From Patescibacteria group bacterium (GTDB lineage: Bacteria; Patescibacteriota; Minisyncoccia; UBA6257; Colwellbacteraceae): 9,600 nucleotides of DNA. Location: assembly GCA_018826645.1 (NCBI GenBank), contig JAHJZF010000014.1, forward strand, positions 1-9,600, given 5' to 3'. Below the pieces are notes generated by a model. It saw nothing but the letters and a program-made list of their open reading frames with translations. It had not been told where the DNA came from and ran no database searches. Made by a program: the position numbers and the translations under genes. Positions 1 through 5,359 of this stretch are shown piece after piece; position 1 is the stretch's first letter, and each line of letters starts with the position of its first letter.

Positions 1-12
1 TAAAATTTTTCT

Positions 13-1473
13 ATGATGAGGGGCTTTTCGAAATTTCGTTTTTCTTCTAAAAAGATTGCCAAAAACTTCATACTTAGTAATTTAACTTTGCCTTTGGCTT
101 TTGTAGTTTTTATCGTCCTTTTATCGGGCATTGTTCGGGCAGCCACGTTTTCGGGGCGTGTAGGGGCGGATGGTGATGATGGCCGAACCACAAACGATGC
201 AACTTTCAGTGCATCAACACGACCCGCAGTAGGCAGAAGTGCTTCATATCCACTAGATGTATGGCTACGATTTCCCAACGTAACAGTTCCGCAAGGTGCG
301 ACGATTACATCAGCGAACCTCTCTTTTACATACTATAGTTATTCCTATGATGCAACGGATGTTTTTTCGAGGATTTACGCCGTAGCTGAAGATAATCATA
401 CTGCACCGACCGATCTTTCGACATGGTCCACTGATCATGGCATACTGACCACGGCTTGGAAAAATTGGAATTTTACTCCCGCCGCAGAGGACAAGACCAC
501 AGGAGATATGGTAGATGTGATTCAAGAGATTATTAGCCGACCTGGGTGGTCTTCTGGAAATGCTATCGGCATTCAAATCAATGATAATGGTTCGGCCGCA
601 ACTACCTGGTACCAGTGGAAAGACTATGAGGGGGGAGGGTCTACTCAAAGTTCTCTTTTAACGATTAATTACAACACTCCTGCAGTTGCCAGTAATGTTT
701 CCGTAGATTCAGGAGCATCTTCTATTGCCCTAACTGAAGGAACAACTAAAAATGTGGTCTGTTCTGGTACGGTTACAGATGCTGATGGATATGCAGATAT
801 AACTTCAGTAGAAGCAAGATTTTATAGAGTAGGTGTTGGGGTAACGGCTTCAGACGACCTCAGTAACCACTATACAGTTTTAGGAGATTCTAATTGCGTC
901 CCATCCGGTGGTTCAGGCACAACGGAGACATATACTTGTACTTTTCCTGTCCAATTTTATGCGGACCCTACAGATGTGGGTTCTGCATATGAGTCAGATA
1001 CCTGGAGGTGTTGGCTAAGTCCGACAGATACGGTTGGACAAGGTACGGCTGGCCTAGATAGTATCGAAATGAACACCCTAATAGCACTAGACGTAACTTC
1101 ATCTATATCTTACGGAACATTAAATTTGGGGGGAGATACGGGGACGACAGACAAAACTACTATTATAACTAATACGGGTAATAGACAGATAGACGTTCAG
1201 TTAGATGGTTATGGAGCTGAAGATGGTGATGGCTATGCTATGACGTGTCAGATTGGGAGTATTCCTATAAATTATGAAACATTTTCATTAAGCGCCTCTA
1301 CAGCATATGCATCGAAGACCAAACTCTCGGATACGGCTTCTACACAAACTAGCTTTAACTTAACTAAGGGAGCTGCTTCTACGAAAAACATATATTGGGG
1401 CCTTGGAATACCTTCGACAGGCTCTTTGGGAGCATGTTCTGGGAAAGTAAACTTCACTGCAATCAGTGGATAG
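13..1473 (+). CDS. Secreted surface protein: DNRLRE/CBM-like N-domain, Ig-like domain, shared C-terminal module
   Basis: A 486-residue exported protein of unknown function. Residues 1-43 form a long signal peptide: a basic stretch (KFRFSSKKIAK), a hydrophobic core around 24-40, and likely cleavage after VRA-43. Residues 44-222 look like a beta-sandwich of the DNRLRE/carbohydrate-binding type (VWLRFPNVTVPQGATITSA, then alternating beta strands and Trp/Tyr-rich segments). This is recognised by pattern only, so sugar binding is an inference. Residues 223-356 are an Ig-like region with Cys250, 295, 309 and 333. Residues 358-486 are a module also present at the C-terminus of the next gene, with a conserved Cys pair (412, 475). 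There is no LPXTG signal or C-terminal membrane helix, so retention at the surface would need a partner. The start is ATGATG. Only 12 bases precede it, including TAAAAT at 1-6, which would suit a -10 box for a leaderless transcript; no Shine-Dalgarno is visible. Confidence 0.85.
   Translation: MMRGFSKFRFSSKKIAKNFILSNLTLPLAFVVFIVLLSGIVRAATFSGRVGADGDDGRTTNDATFSASTRPAVGRSASYPLDVWLRFPNVTVPQGATITSANLSFTYYSYSYDATDVFSRIYAVAEDNHTAPTDLSTWSTDHGILTTAWKNWNFTPAAEDKTTGDMVDVIQEIISRPGWSSGNAIGIQINDNGSAATTWYQWKDYEGGGSTQSSLLTINYNTPAVASNVSVDSGASSIALTEGTTKNVVCSGTVTDADGYADITSVEARFYRVGVGVTASDDLSNHYTVLGDSNCVPSGGSGTTETYTCTFPVQFYADPTDVGSAYESDTWRCWLSPTDTVGQGTAGLDSIEMNTLIALDVTSSISYGTLNLGGDTGTTDKTTIITNTGNRQIDVQLDGYGAEDGDGYAMTCQIGSIPINYETFSLSASTAYASKTKLSDTASTQTSFNLTKGAASTKNIYWGLGIPSTGSLGACSGKVNFTAISG
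1084..1470 (+). repeat. Duplicated 129-codon C-terminal module, copy 1
   Basis: This stretch encodes residues 358-486 of the first surface protein. It aligns without gaps to 2056-2442, and my hand count gives about 87 identical residues of 129. Landmarks are ALDVTSSI at the start, TNTGN, DGYGA, one Cys in the middle (412), SASTAYASK, KGAASTK, YWG, a second Cys near the end (475), and VNFTA-x-SG at the very end. Confidence 0.9.
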
Positions 1474-1521
1474 TCTAAAAAGTTATCCACCCCCCTCCCC
1501 ACCTCATTTATAGTTAATTAT

Positions 1522-1530
1522 TGATATAAT
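1522..1530 (+). promoter_or_regulatory. Extended -10 promoter TGaTATAAT before the second surface gene
   Basis: TG-A-TATAAT is a perfect extended -10 element. Only nine bases separate it from the ATG at 1540, so transcription would start about 2-3 bases before the start codon and the mRNA would be essentially leaderless. No convincing -35 box lies 16-18 bases upstream; that position is an AT/pyrimidine mix after a C-rich tract (1487-1505). An extended -10 can work without a -35. The call rests on motif match and position only. Confidence 0.6.
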
Positions 1531-1539
1531 AAAAACACT

Positions 1540-2445
1540 ATGAACAATAAGGGCAAGGCATCATTTTCATATTTATTAAGTTTAACTTTGGTCGTTTCAA
1601 TAAGTTTGGGTCTTGTTGGCTTACAAGGTATAGCGCGAGCAGATCAGGCTAGTTCGAGCGCTACTGTGACAAACTCTTTGCCAGTCGCAAGCTCGGTTAC
1701 TATCTCTGGCGGCGAGACTATTACATTGACAGAAAACGCCACCACGACCGCGACGGTTACTTTTACGGTTACGGACAACAATACTTGTAGTGATATTGGA
1801 GCATCCACCACTGCTGTATTGCATACGACTGCTTCAGGTAGCGCCTGTAGCCCAGATAACGCTAATTGTTATTCAATGACTTGTGGTGCTATAGCAAACT
1901 GTACTGGAGGAGCTGATACGATTGGGGACTTCACATGTACCGCTCCGTTAGAATTCTATGCAGACCCTGCCGTTTGGACTGTGACGGTGACTCCCAAAGA
2001 TAATGCTGGAGCTGGTGCTACTAGTACAGACACAGCAACCGTAGCTGCCCTAACAGCACTAGACGTAACTTCGTCTATCGCATATGGAGCATTGGCCTTA
2101 GGGGCGGATACTGCTACTGCAGACCAAACAACTACGGTTACTAATACAGGTAATGGACAGATAGATGTCCAAGTGGATGGCTATGGGGCATCAGATGGGG
2201 ATGGTTATTCTATGGCATGTACAGTTGGTAATATCACTATAGGTAATGAGAAGTTCCATCTAAGCGCCTCTACAGCATATGCATCTAAAATTGCGCTTAC
2301 AGATACGGCCGCTACGCAAGCTGCTTTTGACTTAGCCAAAGGAGCTGCCTCCACGAAAGCTGTCTATTGGGGATTTGGTATGCCGGCATCGGGCGTTTCA
2401 GGCTCATGTACCGGATACGTGAATTTCACTGCTGTTAGCGGATAG
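1540..2445 (+). CDS. Secreted surface protein: Ig-like domain plus shared C-terminal module (paralogue of preceding gene)
   Basis: A 301-residue exported protein of unknown function. Residues 1-34 are a signal peptide with hydrophobic core SLTLVVSISLGLVGL and cleavage after ARA. Residues 45-170 form an Ig-like region with Cys83, 103, 110, 115, 121 and 133. It shares a T-C-T-x-P-x-x-FYADP motif with the preceding protein, so the middle domains are also related. Residues 173-301 are the duplicated module with Cys227 and Cys290, probably a disulfide. The protein is very rich in Thr, Ala, Ser and Gly and poor in charge, typical of extracellular beta domains. It is effectively the preceding protein without the DNRLRE-like N-domain. 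No anchor is encoded in the protein. It has its own extended -10 promoter and no Shine-Dalgarno. It might be the more abundant structural subunit, with the longer paralogue as a tip or adhesin, but that is speculation. Confidence 0.87.
   Translation: MNNKGKASFSYLLSLTLVVSISLGLVGLQGIARADQASSSATVTNSLPVASSVTISGGETITLTENATTTATVTFTVTDNNTCSDIGASTTAVLHTTASGSACSPDNANCYSMTCGAIANCTGGADTIGDFTCTAPLEFYADPAVWTVTVTPKDNAGAGATSTDTATVAALTALDVTSSIAYGALALGADTATADQTTTVTNTGNGQIDVQVDGYGASDGDGYSMACTVGNITIGNEKFHLSASTAYASKIALTDTAATQAAFDLAKGAASTKAVYWGFGMPASGVSGSCTGYVNFTAVSG
2056..2442 (+). repeat. Duplicated 129-codon C-terminal module, copy 2
   Basis: This is the second copy of the module at 1084-1470, ungapped and about two-thirds identical in protein. 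A 25-base block at 2261-2285 is identical to 1289-1313, and ACTAGACGTAACTTC also recurs at the start of both copies. Divergence elsewhere is spread over the module, consistent with an old tandem gene duplication, perhaps with local gene conversion. Confidence 0.9.
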
Positions 2446-2469
2446 GTGTGGGGGGCTCGTTGTTCAATT

Positions 2470-3369
2470 ATGAAATTTAAAAGAGCCATCATCTTAGTTA
2501 GTATTCTCTTGCTCTTTGTCCCGGTTAATGTGTCTCGGGCTGGTTTGGGCATTTCTCCCTCAACGTGGGTTGAGGATCATGGAATGCCCGGATCTCATAT
2601 TGAGAAAATTTTTACGCTTTCTAGAGGAGAGCCTATTAAGGATCTTTTTTTTGAAGCTGAAGTAACGGGCGATATAGTCGATTGGATTAGCATAGATAAA
2701 GGGCTCGAGTTTACGATGCCTAAGGGCAGTCAGCAATTCCCGATAACCGTCACAATAAATGTTCCCCAGAAGGCTGAACATAAGAACTACAAAGGAGAGA
2801 TTAGGTTGAAATCTACACTTAAAGATAATGAATCTCAGAACGTTGGGGTAAATGTACAAGCCTTGATTCAAATTGATTTGACGGTGGCAAAAGGAGAATT
2901 TAAAGATTTTGAGGTTACCCAGATTAGTATACCCAAGCAAGGGGCCGGCAAATTTGTGAACGTTCTGTTAAAAATTTGGAATAGGGGCAATGTGGAGGCT
3001 AAGCCAACAAGGCTCGAAGTAACATTTTGGGACAAATATAAATTAGAAGAATTGGCGACTGTAGAAGTTTCTGATTTTTCTGCAATGAAAGCGATTAAGC
3101 CGTTCTCTCAAGGAGAAATTACAGTCAAAGTTCCTATTGAGCTCGAGCCTAATGCGTATTGGGCCAATGTAAGTGTTTATGATGGAGATGTCCTTTTGGT
3201 GTCTGAAGACATAGTTTTTGAACTTCTCGAAAGAGGGTGGGCGACGTTCTTGATAGCGGTAAAGGCATTCTTTGGTACGACGATAGTCAGAATTATCGGT
3301 TTAATAGGCTTGCTTCTTTCGGTAGGGTTTACATTCAGGGCAAAGTTGCGATCTGGAAGAAGAAAATAA
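2470..3369 (+). CDS. Membrane-anchored two-domain surface protein, DUF916/WxL-interacting-protein-like layout
   Basis: A 299-residue protein. Residues 1-24 are a signal peptide (MKFKRAIILVSILLLF, cleavage after SRA). Residues 25-140 form a first beta domain that opens GLGISPSTWVEDHGMPG and continues with strand-rich sequence. Residues 145-252 form a second beta domain (KFVNVLLKIWNRGNVEA). One transmembrane helix lies at about 262-289, followed by a basic end, RAKLRSGRRK, predicted cytoplasmic. Signal peptide, GISPS-type domain, second Ig-like domain, C-terminal helix and basic tail is the layout of Firmicutes WxL-interacting proteins (DUF916 plus DUF3324). The similarity is architectural and needs a profile search. 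Its position directly after two unanchored secreted paralogues suggests it anchors or assembles them. I use ATG 2470 because it gives a compact signal peptide; the in-frame GTG 2446 would add eight residues. A G6 run (2450-2455) is the only weak ribosome-binding candidate. Confidence 0.8.
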   Translation: MKFKRAIILVSILLLFVPVNVSRAGLGISPSTWVEDHGMPGSHIEKIFTLSRGEPIKDLFFEAEVTGDIVDWISIDKGLEFTMPKGSQQFPITVTINVPQKAEHKNYKGEIRLKSTLKDNESQNVGVNVQALIQIDLTVAKGEFKDFEVTQISIPKQGAGKFVNVLLKIWNRGNVEAKPTRLEVTFWDKYKLEELATVEVSDFSAMKAIKPFSQGEITVKVPIELEPNAYWANVSVYDGDVLLVSEDIVFELLERGWATFLIAVKAFFGTTIVRIIGLIGLLLSVGFTFRAKLRSGRRK

Positions 3370-3407
3370 TTTAAAGGGGATTTCTAGGGTTTGGATTTAA
3401 GAGTGTG

Positions 3408-3432
3408 GACCCCTACAATAAGAGTGGGGGTC
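3408..3432 (+). promoter_or_regulatory. Hairpin just upstream of the dockerin gene, overlapping a possible promoter
   Basis: GACCCCTAC (3408-3416) pairs with GTGGGGGTC (3424-3432) over nine base pairs, one of them G-U, around the loop AATAAGA. It ends ten bases before the ATG at 3443. Only a weak T-rich stretch follows (GATTGTATTTAT), so it is a poor classical terminator. The same place also reads as a promoter: TTGGAT at 3391-3396, a 17-base spacer, TACAAT at 3414-3419, giving a start near 3426. The two readings compete; which one is used cannot be decided from sequence. Confidence 0.4.
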
Positions 3433-3442
3433 GATTGTATTT

Positions 3443-4426
3443 ATGATGTCTAATAAGATTTTCTTTCCACTATTTCTTTTATTACTTCTGCTGTCTATAG
3501 GGTTTATTTATAGAGTATATGCGGATATAAGCATTAGCTCTGTCTCAGTTATTGTAATTGATACTTGTGGCAATAGTAGTTGTGGTGTCTCAGAGACTTG
3601 CAGTAGTTGTCCTGCGGACTGTGGCGCCTGCGTTGTTCCACCTTCTGGTGGTGGTGGAGGCGGTGGAGGCGGAGGGAGCAGTCCAGCCGACAACACTAAA
3701 GTAACCTTAACCGGAAGAGCTTATCCATTAAGCCAAATAGAGGTATTAAAAGATGGAAAGATAGTAGCATCTACTATTGCTGGTAGTGATTCTAGATTCT
3801 CTGTTTCGATTGAAGGATTCAACGTTGGTAACCATATTTTCTCTATAATTAGTAAAGATAAAGATGGTGTTCAATCTGAAGTTCTTTCGTATCCACTTAC
3901 CGTACAGGACGGCGTCACTATTAATATCACCGGAATATTTATAGCTCCGACTCTTTCTGTAGATAAAAGTGAAGTCAGAAAAGGTGAAAATATATCTATA
4001 TTCGGTCAGGCCTCTCCTCAAAGTTCTATTGTGATTGGAATTAGTTCTCCTCAGGAAATTTTTGCCAATACAGTTGCAGATAAAAACGGCGTTTATTTAT
4101 ATAACTACGATACAGCTTTCTTAGGCTACGGAGGTCATGAGGCAAGATCTAAGGCAGCCGTGAATAATGAAATTAGTGATTTTGGTAAAACAGTGGCTTT
4201 TAAAGTGGGAGATAAGACTGTCTACAATACGAACCTAGGGTGTCCCGCTCGAGGTAACTTAAACGGAGATTGTCGCGTGAATCTAATAGACTTTTCCATA
4301 GCAGTCTATTGGTATAGAAAACCTCTAAGCACGCAAATTAAATCATTGGAAGCGACTGCCTTAAATGGAGATGGGCAAATTAACCTAATCGATTTAAGCA
4401 TAATGGCGTATTATTGGACTGGATAA
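3443..4426 (+). CDS. Secreted dockerin protein with Cys-rich motif, poly-Gly linker and Ig-like domains
   Basis: A 327-residue exported protein. Residues 1-27 are a signal peptide (cleavage after VYA). Residues 42-63 hold six Cys (42, 47, 53, 56, 60, 63) in a C-G-N-x-x-C-G-x-S-E-T-C-x-x-C-P-x-D-C-G pattern found in many secreted proteins. Ten consecutive Gly follow (69-78). Residues 85-155 and 165-257 look like two bacterial Ig-like domains. Residues 267-327 form a dockerin: two F-hand-like loops, NLNGDCRVNLID (272-283) and ALNGDGQINLID (306-317), each followed by an aromatic helix (SIAVYW, SIMAYYW). Dockerins bind cohesins, and the next two genes carry cohesin-like domains, so cognate binding is a strong inference. 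There is no membrane anchor. The first Asp of the calcium loop is missing in both repeats (Asn272, Ala306). Starts ATG 3443 or 3446 are equivalent. The stop is separated from the next ATG by one base, so the genes are probably co-translated. Confidence 0.87.
   Translation: MMSNKIFFPLFLLLLLLSIGFIYRVYADISISSVSVIVIDTCGNSSCGVSETCSSCPADCGACVVPPSGGGGGGGGGGSSPADNTKVTLTGRAYPLSQIEVLKDGKIVASTIAGSDSRFSVSIEGFNVGNHIFSIISKDKDGVQSEVLSYPLTVQDGVTINITGIFIAPTLSVDKSEVRKGENISIFGQASPQSSIVIGISSPQEIFANTVADKNGVYLYNYDTAFLGYGGHEARSKAAVNNEISDFGKTVAFKVGDKTVYNTNLGCPARGNLNGDCRVNLIDFSIAVYWYRKPLSTQIKSLEATALNGDGQINLIDLSIMAYYWTG
3647..3676 (+). repeat. GGN x10 tract encoding a ten-glycine linker
   Basis: Ten consecutive glycine codons (residues 69-78 of the dockerin protein) with mixed third bases GGT, GGA, GGC and GGG. 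The mixed codons mean it is not a perfect microsatellite and is less prone to slippage. It separates the Cys-rich head from the Ig-like domains. Confidence 0.9.
4241..4423 (+). other. Dockerin domain coding segment
   Basis: Encodes residues 267-327 of the preceding CDS: Cys267, loop 1 (Asn272, Asn274, Asp276, Asn280, Asp283), a spacer, and loop 2 (Ala306, Asn308, Asp310, Asn314, Asp317), ending in YYWTG. Residues at loop positions 3, 5, 9 and 12 fit the dockerin calcium loop; position 1 does not. Cys267 and Cys277 flank loop 1 and could form a disulfide. Confidence 0.75.
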
Positions 4427-4427
4427 T

Positions 4428-5294
4428 ATGAAATACAAAAGCTCGAAATATGTATTGTTTTTTGGCCTAGTAGTCGTATTGGCGAGTTCTGTAAATGCTG
4501 CTACTTTTAGCTTTGATACACCAATTCAAGATTTAGGGTTGGGGCAAAGAATAGAAGTTAAGGTTCTTCTCGATTCGGGAGGAGAGGCTTTAAATGCAGT
4601 GGAAGGCTTAATAAATTTATCGAGCTCCATCTTAGCTATAGATACAATAAATGACGCCAATTCAATTATTTCTTTCTGGAGCGAGCGTCCCAAAATAAAC
4701 GAAAAAGGCACTATATCTTTTGCTGGGATTATTCCCGGAGGTTGGAATGAAAGCAATGGATTCTTATTTAGTTTTGTCATTACAGCCTTAGACGAAGGTT
4801 CGCCCTCGTTAACATTCAATAATCTTATGGCGCTTCTTAATGATGGGATGGGCACTCGAACAAGCGCGCGAGGAGGGACAATTAATTTACAAATAAATAG
4901 GGGGACCCCTTTGGTTAATTATATAAACCCCGTTAATGATAAAACTTCTCCAGAGGCATTTGATATTGAGCTTAGCACTAGCACGAGTTTGTTCTCTGGC
5001 GACTATTTTATAGCTTTCTCTACCTTAGATAAAAACTCGGGAATAGATAAATATGAAGTTGTCGAGACACCTTGGAGAATATGGAATCAGGGGCGCGCTG
5101 ATTGGACGCCAGTCGAAAGCCCGTATCGACTCAATGACCAAAGCTTGAAAAGTTATGTGTACGTAAGAGCTATAGATAGAGCGGGGAATTGGCAGATAGC
5201 TGTTTTGCCCCCAGAAAAATCACTTTTCAGATTCTTAAATGTTATAATTGTTTTAGCTCTTCTCGTATCTATAGTGTTGATTGTAGGATATTGA
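4428..5294 (+). CDS. Membrane-anchored cohesin-like protein (cohesin + Ig-like domain + C-terminal helix)
   Basis: A 288-residue protein. Residues 1-24 are a signal peptide (cleavage after VNA). Residues 25-156 are a cohesin-like beta sandwich: an opening strand, LNAVEGLINL, SIISFW near 80-84, IIPGG near 101-105, a LTF strand, LLNDGMGT near 136-143, and a closing TINLQI strand. Residues 165-262 look Ig-like (LDKNSGIDKYEV ... VYVRAIDRAGNW). A hydrophobic helix at 269-288 ends the protein. Cohesins bind dockerins, and the gene one base upstream encodes one, so this is its likely surface receptor. The helix ends abruptly at Gly-Tyr-UGA with no positive cytoplasmic tail. Reading on in frame gives Leu-Arg-Lys-Arg-Gly-Asp and then UAA at 5313-5315, a normal stop-transfer tail; see findings. 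No Shine-Dalgarno is visible. Translation is probably coupled to the upstream gene. Confidence 0.83.
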   Translation: MKYKSSKYVLFFGLVVVLASSVNAATFSFDTPIQDLGLGQRIEVKVLLDSGGEALNAVEGLINLSSSILAIDTINDANSIISFWSERPKINEKGTISFAGIIPGGWNESNGFLFSFVITALDEGSPSLTFNNLMALLNDGMGTRTSARGGTINLQINRGTPLVNYINPVNDKTSPEAFDIELSTSTSLFSGDYFIAFSTLDKNSGIDKYEVVETPWRIWNQGRADWTPVESPYRLNDQSLKSYVYVRAIDRAGNWQIAVLPPEKSLFRFLNVIIVLALLVSIVLIVGY

Positions 5295-5359
5295 TTACGT
5301 AAGAGAGGGGATTAAATATAAAAGTAGTGATTCCTATTTTTTTAAAGTTTAAAACAAGG

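Noticed and set aside
310..648. 112-codon open frame on the minus strand
   Set aside because: It lies entirely within the first surface gene in antisense, has no domain or signal features, and reflects the codon use of the real gene.
1483..1491. TTATCCACC, eight of nine bases of a DnaA box
   Set aside because: It is a single imperfect site with no cluster, no AT-rich unwinding region and no dnaA/dnaN neighbour, so an origin is not supported.
2443..2472. The second surface gene and the following anchor gene share a reading frame, separated only by UAG and eight codons
   Set aside because: Same-frame adjacency happens by chance one time in three, and the downstream protein has its own complete signal peptide, so a readthrough fusion would make no topological sense.
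2560..2940. 126-codon minus-strand open frame inside the anchor gene
   Set aside because: It is a shadow of the coding strand; the plus-strand protein has a coherent signal peptide, domains and membrane helix.
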